A stretch of DNA of 64,000 nucleotides from Neodiprion pinetum (Eukaryota; Arthropoda; Insecta; Hymenoptera; Diprionidae). The translations under genes and the position numbers were made by a program. This document shows positions 55,345 to 64,000 of this stretch, in pieces (position 1 is the stretch's first letter; every line of letters starts with the position of its first letter). The notes below the pieces were generated by a model that was not told where the DNA came from, did no database searches, and worked only from the letters and a program-made list of their open reading frames with translations. Location: assembly GCF_021155775.2 (NCBI RefSeq), contig NC_060238.1, positions 9,038,001 through 9,102,000 of the forward strand, written 5' to 3'.

Positions 55345-56512
55345 TCTTGCAGTGTAGGGTATGTTCGATCTTGACATTAGAATTTCAGTTGGAGAAACAT
55401 TATTAAAAACTGGTGTATTTCTATAAAGTAGTAACTCTAAGTTTATGTCTTCACTATCTTTCATTACTTTTTTAAATATTTATTTTGCTATCCGTATATG
55501 TCGTTCAACCATCCCATTGGATTGTGCATAGTGAGGCGAAGTTCTAACGTGTGTGAACTTCCATTGTGATTAAAATGTTTGAATACTATGATGTAAACTG
55601 TGTGCTCACGTCACTTATAATGGTTTGTGGTATTTGATGTGTTGCAAATATAGATTTCAACTTTCTAATTACAGTCTTGTTGGTCATATCATTCGTTAAT
55701 TTTTTAATTTTTACAAACTTAAAACAACTATCAATCATCTACAAATATCTTTTTCCTCTAATTATAAGTTCAAATATGTCGCACCCCACCCTATTTCAAG
55801 GTATATTTGATATCTCATGTGGTATAAGTGCCTCAATCATTTGTGAGTTTAAATATTCATGACATATTTGACATTGTTGTAGTTTTTTTTAAATCTGAGT
55901 TGTCATTCCTGGCCAAAATAAAGGTTCTTTTGCTAATCGTAAACATTTACTTATGCTCAGATGACTAAAGTGAACTCTACTCATCATTTCGTCTCTCATT
56001 TTTTTGATACTGCCAGATATTGATTTGTAAATATTAGGTCGCCACTAACGGCTAGCTCTTCTCGATATTGACTGTAAGTTTTCAAATTCTCTTTCAATTT
56101 CCTAATATTTCTTGGCCAGCTATCCATGATTACCTGTTTCTAATCTTTCAAGTCTAGATCTGCTCTGGTATTTTGTTTAAACTCTGCCAATTTCTCTTCC
56201 ATCACTTCAATTTCAGACTGTACCAAGCAAACATGTAAGTCCAACTCTTCATCTAGACTATCGGTAGGTTTGTCTTTTAAATACGCTCTCGATAAAGCAT
56301 CTACTATTATTAAATCTTTCCCTGGTTTTTATTTCAATTCTATCGCATATTTCTGTATCTGCAACAACATACGTTGTAAACGTGCCGGGAATTCATGTAA
56401 TGGTCTTTTGTAAATTAAAATGAATGATGGATGATCTGTTTCTACTACTACTTGTCTACCATGAATGTATTCATTAAATCGTTCTCAACCAAAACATACT
56501 GCTGAGAGCTGC

Positions 56513-57675
56513 TATCACACTCACTATACCGTTGGAGACAAGAAAAAAAAGGGGGTGATAACAAGTTTCCAAAGGTGATGGTGTTTTTTGATATTTGAAT
56601 GAGTATCATCCTACGGGGTGGTGCTGGAGGGGCAGGAGGGGGAGACGGAAGCGGGGAGGTTGGGTCCAGACGGAAGTCGGTAGCGGGCTCTCTGGACGGG
56701 GATCTGCTGGGTGTGATGGAGATCGTTGCTGCCCGGTGTATATGTCCTGGGGTATTGGACCGGTGGTGATTCTACTGGTTGCAGGGTTGATGGACTGAGA
56801 GTTCTCTTTTTCCCCTCTAGTGTGCCTGGCTTGATTACCCGCGCTGCTGATAGCGGGGTGGAAGCGGATGACGAATCGGATAATTTCATAGTCCGAGGAG
56901 GTCGGCTAGGGAGGCGGGAGATCTATGAACCGCAGGCGGTGCATCCAAGTTATGGTGGCTGCATATTCTTTTGCCTAGCACAGGGCCTCCTTTTACTGCC
57001 ACGTGAGGTTGAGGAAATTCGGGGCTTCTAGCCCCGGTGGTGTGGGTGGTGACGTGATGGCTAATGTGGAACACCAGATGATGGATGAGGGGAGAATAGG
57101 AGAGAGAGAAAGATGTTGAGGAAGGAAGGAGGCAGGAGCATAATGGAGGAGAAGAAGAAAACAAATCCTAAAAAGGTCGATTTGTATTGCTGAATAGCGA
57201 GTGAAAGTTGAAGCATCCGCTGGCGAGTGTGTCCGACTCCGGCCAGCGGCCAGGGTCTTAACGATGAGCGCAGACCATAGAAAGAGGCTCAGGGGGTCCG
57301 CACTCGAGTGTGGAGAGCTGAGATAGAATAGTTCCCAACTGAGGGAGCTTAGCCATGGTGGCGTTGTATGCGCGCTCGGCAATAAGTATAGTTTAGGCCA
57401 ATCAGAATATACATGAATATACACCGGTGTATTCTATCTCAGCTCTCCACACTCGAGTGCGGACCCCCTGAAGAGGCTGGTCCGCTGAATGGACGGCGCA
57501 GAGTGGGTGTGCGGCCGTTAGCGCCATCTATAAACTTTGCGCGTTTTGCATACGATTGACTGTGAATCGGCCCGAGGATATCTACGCTGCGCCGCCTGCG
57601 CCAGGCCGCCACGTTTATTCGGCTGTGCTCAGCTCTTGCATGTGGCATCAGGTCGAGGAGGGTTGCGAGTCACAA
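56513..57675. mobile_element. 1163-bp insert in gypsy RNase H, 6-bp duplication
   Basis: AGCTGC flanks it at 56507-56512 and 57676-57681. Removing the insert with one copy joins the gypsy codons KRQL and SAVCFG in frame. No inverted termini and no coding family recognised; Pro/Ser- and Gly-rich frames on both strands reflect composition. The insert contains a hAT-type MITE (57290-57470). It could be a solo LTR or other short element; unclassified. Confidence 0.65.
57290..57470. mobile_element. 181-bp hAT-type MITE
   Basis: The tips CAGGGGGTCCGCACTCGAG (57290) and its complement (57470) open inverted repeats of about 40 bp (through AGAGCTGAGATAGAATA). Flanked by perfect 8-bp duplications AAGAGGCT at 57282-57289 and 57471-57478. 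CAGGG tips and an 8-bp duplication are hAT hallmarks. No coding capacity. Confidence 0.9.
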
Positions 57676-59560
57676 AGCTGCCTTTTTATTTGTGCGTAAC
57701 TCATTTGTATTGTTGTCAATGTTCTAGACGCATATGCGCCAAGTATTTTATTCTGTGGTAAAACTGCTCCTAAGCCTGATATTGACGCGTCTACAAATAT
57801 AAGCAACTCTTTTTCAATAACGCAAAACTATGACACTGGGCTGCTAGTTAATTTTCATGTTAGTAAATCAAAACCTTTATCCTGCTTTGCGTTTAAATTG
57901 AACTCTACGTCTATTTTTAGAAGACTTCGTAGCAGTGAAGTGTTTTCTACAAACTTACCAACTTATGTGAGCATTCCCAGTAGCCTTTGCACGTCTTACT
58001 TGTACGTTGGTTTAGGCATTTCTAATTTCGTTTTTATTTTAGATTTATTTGGAGTTACGCTCTTCTCTGTGATCATACGACCCATGTGTATTTAATTTGA
58101 TCTTTTCCAAACTCGCATTTTATTGGATTGAATGTAACCTTATATGTTTTTCAGTCTTCCGTCATGTTCTTTTTGATCTTTTCCCAAGACTATTGATTCA
58201 TCTGTGTATACTGCCACTCCTAAATTGAAAATGTTTTTAAAAAGTTCTTAAAACACGTCTGGTGTTGATTTTATGCCATATGTCATTCTTAGTCATTTAA
58301 ATCTACCGAAGGGTGTTACGAATGTACATTTTTCTGCACTCTCTGCGTCTAATAGCATTTGATAAAATCCACTCGATCCATCTAATGTGCTGAATATCTC
58401 AGCACCTGCCATTTGACCTGTAATTTGATCTGCAGTAGGTACTTAATGATACCCCTATTGATTGCTTCATTTTAATCTTTTGGCTGCAAGCATATTTTTA
58501 ATTTCCCGTTCGGTTTTTTAACTATTACTAGGGGACTAACCTAACGTGAGCTGCCTTCAATTCATTCGATTATTTTCAAATTTATGAGTTCGTTCAGCCT
58601 TTCTTTTAGCGGAGTTAGTAAAGGTAATATTATTTTTCTGATTGCATGAACTACCGGTTTTGCATTTTGTATCAATTCTGTATGGCGTGGCTAATTTATG
58701 CATGCTTTACCTTTAAACAATTCCCTGTTTTCATCTACTAGTTTTTTATAATCCATTCCGCCTATTTCTATTTGTTCAAATTGTTCAATTAAATTCAAAG
58801 CTTCCGAAGACTGTAACTCTAATATCATTTGAATATTTAAATCTACTATATCAAACTCTATTTTTGGGTGGTCGTTTTTTTTTTTTAGCAAACGTTGATG
58901 TGCTTCTTCCGATTGCGTCCAGGCTATTATCGGTATACAATTTTAATTTTACATTAGCTATTTCTAATTTCTTTATTTCTGGGTCTATCTACTTATATTT
59001 CTCGAACAGCATTATGTTTATCATAGCTCTTGTGTCTGTTTTGAATTTTACTTTCTTGTTGTTTATTGTGAGGCCGAATAACCATTCCGTTTTACTCAAT
59101 TGATTTATTTTTAATGACACAACAAATACATAATCACCTTCATCTTCTTCCGTCAAGACGGCATCTACCCTATTTCTCTCAGTATCTATCTTGTGAACTT
59201 TCTTTTTCTTTTTATAGCATACTACTTCGAAATGATTCAAACCCTTACGATAGTAACAACTTATCCCATACGCTGGGCATTTGTTTATCAGGTGACTTTT
59301 GTCATATTTTGTACATAAGCTATTTTCTTAATGTCTCTATCATTTGTTTTTGTTTTAGTTCCTCGTCTGTTCTTTACCTACTGCGTTATGTTGACCTTTT
59401 TTCTGGATCGCATTCACCGCTATTGTGTCGCCGTTGGTCATTGCTTCGCTGTTTCCTTTTGAAGTTTCCATAATTGAGCACAGCTCAATTGCCTGATCGA
59501 GAGTCAGCAGGACATCTTGTCGGAGTTTTTTCTCGTATTGTTGCATTACTTACGCCAGAC

Positions 59561-60477
59561 ACAACCACAGGTTTCGTTAGATATACCCATAAAAATCTGA
59601 CCTCTCACCGCCTTTCCTACCCCCTCCTATCCAAACCCAAAAATGGAGGTTGGCGCATGAAAAGCGCAGGGGGGCTTTGGGTTTGGAAAATCAAAGGTCA
59701 AAGATCGAAAATCAAAGGTCGAAAGTCGAAGGTCAAAGGTAGAACATCGAAGATTGGAAATTGAAAATCAAAGGTCAAAAGTCGAGGTCGAAGATCAAAG
59801 GGTGACGGGTTGAATAGGGGGAGGATGGACGGCGAATAGAATGGCTGGGGTGGGAAAGGGCGGGAGGGAGGGTGAACGGAAACTATAAAGGTATTAGGGC
59901 ATATATGTATATGTGGGGTTCGAGGTTAAATCTGTCAAGATCTAAGGGCATATACGTGGGTTGGAGGCTAAATCTGTCAAGATCTAAGGGCATATACGCT
60001 GGATTCCTGACGCGGCGGCGGCGGCGGCGGTGGCGGCGAGATATCTTTATAATATAGGGATATATATGTAAGTTTGTGGCCTGGTCATCCAAACTTATCC
60101 GCGAAAACAATAAACACGCCGAACGGGTTACGGAAAGGAGAGCTAATAGTGAACACCGCGGAGCCCTCGCTTCGGGAGAGAAAGGAGTGGGTTACAGGCG
60201 CTCGGGACATTCACTAGTGTTATAGTAAATGCTCCGCAGGATATATTGTATATTGTAAATTGTTCATTGTCAATTTATCAAGCCTGTATTCTTGATCATC
60301 AAAACCGACATTGTTGTTGATTTAGGTAACTATAAGTGTTATAATTATTTATGTAATTATTTGTGATCGGTGGTAATATAATGTTATAGTATCGTTTCTA
60401 TATCAACACAAGTCATTGGGACTCCGGAATTATTATTTCCTCAACCCGTTTTAAGTTATAAGAACCACGCTTATAAC

Positions 60478-60517
<40 letters not shown>

Positions 60518-60546
60518 ACATACATATATATATATATATATACATA
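59561..60546. repeat. repeat-rich stretch: purine minisatellite, 43-bp tandem, CGG and TA runs
   Basis: 59690-59805 is a degenerate array of GGTCAAAG/GGTCGAAG words. 59885-60003 holds about 2.5 units around AAATCTGTCAAGATCTAAGG-GCATATACG, roughly 50 bp apart. 60011-60041 is (CGG)n. 60481-60514 and 60523-60541 are (TA)n. No gene. Given its place upstream of the minus-strand gypsy relic it may include its decayed 5' LTR. Confidence 0.6.
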
Positions 60547-61090
60547 TTGCAACGTACCGGTTAACCGACATACTTGTACAGGTAACCGAGTACACGCATG
60601 ATAGATCAACATGATCAGGATAACCTCTACACAAGACGAGGCAACAACACAGAGATTATAAACTAGGTATATAAGGACCACGCTGAGTAGCACCGAGCAG
60701 CAGTGTTTCAGCAAAGAGCGGACCTGACTCGTAATAAGTAGACAGACCATAGAAGCAGTGTTCCAGCATAGAGTGGACCTGCCTCGATGGCTAGGTAATA
60801 GGAGCAGTGTCGAGCATAGCGCCACCTGATTCAAAAGGGGAAGAGGGAACAGCTCTACATTTAAAACATAGATTCTATTAGAACCGAAGTTATTTTGTAT
60901 TATTTTCTTTTGAACTATTTCTGTTTTCAACACAACTTATTATTATTATTTCGTAAAATATATATTCATCGTACATTCGGTGCGTTCCAATTTAACCACG
61001 GTTGTTTCCTCATTCAATAAGTAGAATTTAGTATAGTTCAGAGATTCAGCGACGGTGACACTGCCTCACACTTAGCATCGTTGTAACAAC
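60547..61090 (+). repeat. possible solo LTR with TATATAAG box
   Basis: It begins TGCAACGTACCGG after the TA run and could end ...GTTGTAACA near 61090. TATATAAGG at about 60668 would be the promoter. Degenerate AGCAGTGT..CAGC.(T)AGAG repeats follow (60699, 60757, 60811). No target duplication found, so the call is tentative. Confidence 0.3.
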
Positions 61091-61525
61091 CATGACCCAG
61101 TCGTGATATTGTAGATCCTGAGCCCGATTGAAAGCCACCGCAATCCACCCTGGACTGTAGCCCGTATCGACAAAATAAAGAGCGGGAACGGCGAGCACGG
61201 TGAATTCTAACCCTGCATCGTTGGAAGGACCACGGCAACGGCATTAGCGCCCGAGACCTTGGAGTAGGTTATTGCACAAGCAACGGCTGCATCCCAGTCC
61301 TAGTTGTGGAAATGGGTGGCAAAGGTAACCCCTTTGCACGTCAAGCTTAAACCGAAGTAGCATAGGCTTTTTTTTGAATAGGCAATACCTATCTTTCTTG
61401 TCCCTATTTCGTTGAGATAGCCCGAATTTGATGAACAATATCATTACTAATATCTTTCTGCAGTGAACTCACAACCGATGCACTTTCCACGAGCAGAGCA
61501 GCTCTTGAAAAAGGCCGCAAACGTT

Positions 61526-61564
<39 letters not shown>

Positions 61565-61849
61565 GACCAATGGAAGTTCCCTCTTGTATCTTTCGGAGTT
61601 GATAAAAAATGAACAGAAGTGTTTCTCTGCGAAAAGAGTGTGGAAACTCCCTTATTTATTGGTTAACAAAGTATAATGACGTTACATAATGTACATCGGA
61701 ATAATATTAACGATAACCTCACCTGCAAATGGAAAAACGACAATTGAAGGTTATATCTCTCTCTATTGAAATTACGTTGTCTCTTTCCTGTTTGTTCACG
61801 CGAGACTGATCGTGAGTAGTATAGCAAGGCCGGTTCTACACGCAGATTC
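61091..61849. other. spacer before the right Maverick copy
   Basis: No gene. A (TA)n run at about 61529-61560. Nothing else recognised. Confidence 0.4.
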
Positions 61850-62430
61850 CGGTTACCGACACTTACAGACCGAGCCGCTCCGCGCAGCCCACCGAGCCGC
61901 TCCGCGCAGCTCAGACTCAAACCCTTTTCCGCGATGACGTCACAGTCTGCCGTACCAACTTAAGGTCAAAACCGTGCAACCTTACCGACAGTTGTATCGG
62001 TCGAAGGTCAAAATCCCGCGATGACGTCACAGTCTGCCGTACCGAAGGTCAAAGTCTGTAGTGCTCGCCTGCCGACGGTAGAGGGCGCAGCAGGGGGCGA
62101 GAACTTTTCTACCGTCCCGCATTTTTTTCCCACGATATGACTGCTGATGTGTGACATTAACCACTCCGAATTTCTTTCCCAATATCACTGATGTGTAACA
62201 TCAACCAACCCCACATTTCTTTCCCACGTTATCAACCACGTGACATTCCAAAATTAATGGTTCCGAGAATTGTTTTTCACTTACTCGGATGTCGGTTTGA
62301 TATTCAAGGTCGACCGATAGCCGCGGTACATTCAAAGCCATGGATCTGCGGTGTTGGGTTACTATCGCCCTGGGAATGCTAAAAGGTGCGCGCGCATACA
62401 CAAACATACGTATTTGATATCAGCCACGTG
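61850..62430. repeat. terminal repeat of the right Maverick/Polinton copy
   Basis: Inverted relative to 11350-12095 with the same block order. The outermost CCGAGCCGCTCCGCGCAGC is doubled here, GATGACGTCACAGTCTGCCG occurs twice (about 61934 and 62019), then GGTAGAGGGCGCAGCAGG, the GTGTAACATCAACCA tandem region, TTACTCGGATGTCGGTTTGAT, GACCGATAGCCGCGG and GCGCGCGCATACACAAACAT. About 95 bp present in the left copy between the last blocks are missing here. Confidence 0.65.
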
Positions 62431-62478
62431 ACATTCCTTACCCTCCACCAAATTTCAAATTATGTGGTGGGGGAACGT

Positions 62479-62486
62479 TATATAAG
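62479..62486 (+). promoter_or_regulatory. TATA box (TATATAAG)
   Basis: TATATAAG just inside the terminal repeat, 48 bp upstream of the first ATG (62534) of the Maverick gene pair. Confidence 0.5.
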
Positions 62487-62533
62487 CGAAAAGTGAAAAC
62501 TTCATCGCCAGTCTGAAGCTGTTCTTCTTGCAA

Positions 62534-62803
62534 ATGAGAAGTGCTCTGGAACAACAACGTGAATTGAAAAAACGACTAGAACCGCTCCTCAAGAATATTG
62601 GAGAAGTAAAACATCTGCTGAAAATCAGATCTGACCTCAATCAACTCACAAGAGATTTTGAGCACATACAACTGGACAGTAACGATCATGGACTTTTCAA
62701 AATTGAACGAAGTCGCTCGCCTGGAGACATTTCTGCCCTTGAAAAAGCTTTTGGACCTCGAAGTATACTTCGAATACCGAGTCAGTGGCGTTCGTCGGGT
62801 TAA
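62534..62803 (+). CDS. Maverick small coiled-coil ORF
   Basis: From ATG 62534: MRSALEQQRELKKRLEPLLK, then VKHLLKIRSDLNQLTRDFEH, a charged helical stretch, 89 codons to a stop at 62803. The helical part ends about where the next gene's ATG (62688) begins in another frame, so only the first 50 or so codons may be meaningful. It might be a separate short protein translated from the same mRNA. Function unknown. Confidence 0.4.
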   Translation: MRSALEQQRELKKRLEPLLKNIGEVKHLLKIRSDLNQLTRDFEHIQLDSNDHGLFKIERSRSPGDISALEKAFGPRSILRIPSQWRSSG

Positions 62804-62996
62804 AACGAAATTTGGTGACAAAATCGTTCTGGACTTGGAGGACTCTTTCACGATTTTTCTACCCGACCGACTGACCAAGGCCCTTCAAGAAGATGAAGAT
62901 TTGTTCCAGAAGGTGACGACAGCCAGTAAGGAGATACGGTTGCATCTACGCTATCTTGGCGGACCGTACGGTCAACTTGAATTCGTATACGTATAA
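62688..62996 (+). CDS. Maverick-associated conserved protein (MDFSKLNE.. type)
   Basis: From ATG 62688: MDFSKLNEVARLETFLPLKK, YFEYRVSGVRRVKTKFGDKI, LDLEDSFTIFLPDRLTKAL and LHLRYLGGPYGQLEFVYV. A small beta-rich protein of this type recurs next to one terminal repeat in insect Mavericks. The FGDKI.L.LED...FLP pattern would suit an OB-fold single-strand DNA-binding protein serving the polymerase, but this is inference. Intact, 102 codons, overlapping the preceding coiled-coil ORF. AATAAA follows at about 63045. Confidence 0.6.
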   Translation: MDFSKLNEVARLETFLPLKKLLDLEVYFEYRVSGVRRVKTKFGDKIVLDLEDSFTIFLPDRLTKALQEDEDLFQKVTTASKEIRLHLRYLGGPYGQLEFVYV

Positions 62997-63565
62997 TCTG
63001 AGTATCGCATTCAAATATCCAATGTCTTTTGTAAGTCTTACGTTCAATAAACAAAAAAAAAGATTTAAATTATGAATATTTTTTCATTTATCGCCTAACC
63101 ATCTTGTATACCTTTAATCCTACGTACGTTTTGTACCTTGTAATTGTATCTTGAATTGAGTCTTAAAATCTAAGAAAATGCTACTCCGAACACCACTAAG
63201 CAACAATGGAGGTTTTCGAGCTGAGTTTGCGTCTTGTAATGTGAACTCTACGATGAATTTTGGACGGGTTTGGACAAGACCAGAGTGCAAGGTCGGCCGA
63301 TAGCTGCGGTACATTCAGAGCCAAGGATCCGCGGTGTTGGGTTACTATCGCTCTAGGAATGCAAAACATAACTCGGTTTGAGTACAGCTCGGTCAAGGAT
63401 GGAGAGCAAGGTCGAATCATAAGCTTCGTATTGAAAAAAATTCTCTCTTAAGAGCTAAGGTGAAGGTATAAAATTATTTCATGAATATTCTGTAAAAAAT
63501 AGTTTTATTGAGTACAATTTTTAGAGTACGGTTGACAATTACTTCACAACGATAGTACAATAATT
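62997..63565. repeat. spacer with an extra copy of a subterminal Maverick segment (63229-63372)
   Basis: 63229-63372 (GAATTTTGGACGGG, GACCAGAGTGCAAGGTCGG, CCGCGGTGTTGGGTTACTAT) is the inverse counterpart of 11437-11567 and partly repeats 62308-62390. The MDFSKLNE gene is thus bracketed by copies of the same segment in the same orientation. The rest is AT-rich. Confidence 0.65.
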
Positions 63566-64000
63566 CTATTCAACAGTATCATAACCAGGGTGATATATTC
63601 GCCAGGAATGCGGGACCGTTCTTGTAGACGCTTCTGCGCAGTAACACAAATCGTACACCCTCGCCATCCGGACAGTACGATGATTTTGTAGCCAATTTTG
63701 AAGTATGCAAACGTTTTGTGCTGCACATATTGCGTTGGGTATTGTATAAACGTCGCATCCTAGAGACACAGCTGAAGTTTTTTGCAAGGTTTGAAGCGAC
63801 GGACAGTCAAAGTCCAGCATATCGATGATTTGAACTTTCGGAACGATTTTGAGCAACCAATCTCGTTTTTCTTCTCCTTTTACGTACACGGTTTCAGCTT
63901 TGCACAGCCTGTCTTCAATGGTCCACTCAACTTCCTCGAAAGGTATGGTTCCACAGCTCCAAGGTAAACCGTAAAAATCGCGTTCCAACCAAGAATTTTG
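63566..64000 (-). CDS. Maverick-associated conserved protein, partial
   Basis: The minus strand is open from the right window edge to a stop at 63566, without a start in view. It reads WLERDFYGLPWSCGTIPFEE, LCKAETVYVKGEEKRDWLLK, IIDMLDFDCPSLQTL and NAICAAQNVCILQNWLQNH. Proteins with this ...YVKG.EK..WL...I....D.DCPS.. arrangement are widespread uncharacterised arthropod/Maverick products; the pattern hints at an RNase H/DEDD-like fold, unproven. It belongs to the right Maverick copy and converges with the MDFSKLNE gene. The visible part is intact. Confidence 0.55.
   Translation of the reverse strand, partial: QNSWLERDFYGLPWSCGTIPFEEVEWTIEDRLCKAETVYVKGEEKRDWLLKIVPKVQIIDMLDFDCPSLQTLQKTSAVSLGCDVYTIPNAICAAQNVCILQNWLQNHRTVRMARVYDLCYCAEASTRTVPHSWRIYHPGYDTVE

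Larger units (their letters stand above)
55345..59560 (-). pseudogene. gypsy-type LTR retrotransposon gag-pol relic
   Basis: It reads right to left. Gag end with degraded zinc knuckles (CPAYGISCYYRKGLNHFEVVC, about 59230-59280). Protease motif changed to KTDTRAMINI (Arg for the Gly of DTGA). RT with STLDGSSGFYQMLLDAESAE, FVTPFGRFK, stop, LRMTYGIKSTPDVF, and the active-site region as AVYTDESIVLGKD. RNase H FVDASISGLGAVLPQNK and YASRTLTTIQMSYAQIKRQL. A 1163-bp insert follows (56513-57675); then LSAVCFG, ERFNEYIHGRQVVVETDHP, the integrase zinc region (QCQICHEY), GCDIFELIIRGKRY, ISDVSTQF and RTSPHYAQSNGMVERHI. Many stops and shifts; several catalytic residues changed. LTRs not identified. Confidence 0.75.

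Noticed and set aside
56595..57424. Gly/Arg-rich and Pro/Ser-rich ORFs on both strands
   Set aside because: They lie in the non-coding insert within the gypsy relic and mirror each other; composition effect.
60451..60933. 160-codon minus-strand ORF
   Set aside because: Its C-terminus is translated TA microsatellite (Ile-Tyr repeats) and the rest matches nothing.
41698..61849. Search for upstream dynein exons (tail/linker)
   Set aside because: No segment with dynein-like sense and splice sites was found on the minus strand; not reported.
1..64000. CRISPR arrays, bacterial operons, rRNA genes
   Set aside because: No regularly spaced short repeats with unique spacers and no rRNA-like segments; spliced exons and element types show a eukaryotic genome.

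Overview
This window looks like insect genomic DNA, possibly hymenopteran. It is AT-rich and packed with transposable elements, and it carries spliced exons of an axonemal dynein heavy chain. The insect call rests on the element families present (Maverick/Polinton, P-like, Penelope-like, copia, gypsy, R1/Jockey-like, Mutator-like, hAT MITE) and on the dynein exons; the order within insects is a guess. There is a 100-base assembly gap at 44951-45050.

Layout. (1) 1-12095: one end of an old, virus-like Maverick/Polinton that runs off the left edge. On the minus strand it has a major capsid protein (partial), minor capsid protein, adenain-type protease and a phospholipase A2-like virion protein; on the plus strand a packaging ATPase, a PY-type protein, a coiled-coil protein and an integrase; then a protein-primed family B DNA polymerase on the minus strand and a terminal repeat. 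Several capsid genes stay open while the polymerase and integrase are broken and carry active-site changes. (2) 13179-41697: four exons (minus strand) of a DNAH2-like dynein heavy chain, in perfect splice phase, separated by introns of 178 bp, about 10.5 kb and about 17 kb. The large introns hold two Mutator-like transposase relics, a Penelope-like element, a complete young copia element, a 3.1-kb terminal-inverted-repeat element, a 1.55-kb foldback element and LTR-like sequence. (3) 41698-61849: LTR-like sequence, the gap, and an R1/Jockey-like retrotransposon split by a P-like DNA element that is itself split by a TTAA-flanked foldback element containing a 121-bp tandem array; then a degenerate gypsy element with its own nested insertions. 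(4) 61850-64000: the opposite end of a second Maverick/Polinton of the same family, with its terminal repeat and three genes, running off the right edge.

The clearest result is the nested insertion history. At four sites, removing an insert together with one copy of its target duplication restores the interrupted reading frame: 8720-9490 in polymerase B, 45975-52371 in the R1-like endonuclease, 49369-51506 in the P-like transposase and 56513-57675 in the gypsy RNase H. The two Maverick ends appear to belong to direct-orientation copies about 50 kb apart. No bacterial-type operons, CRISPR arrays or confident tRNA/rRNA genes were seen. All family assignments come from motif recognition by eye, without database searches.
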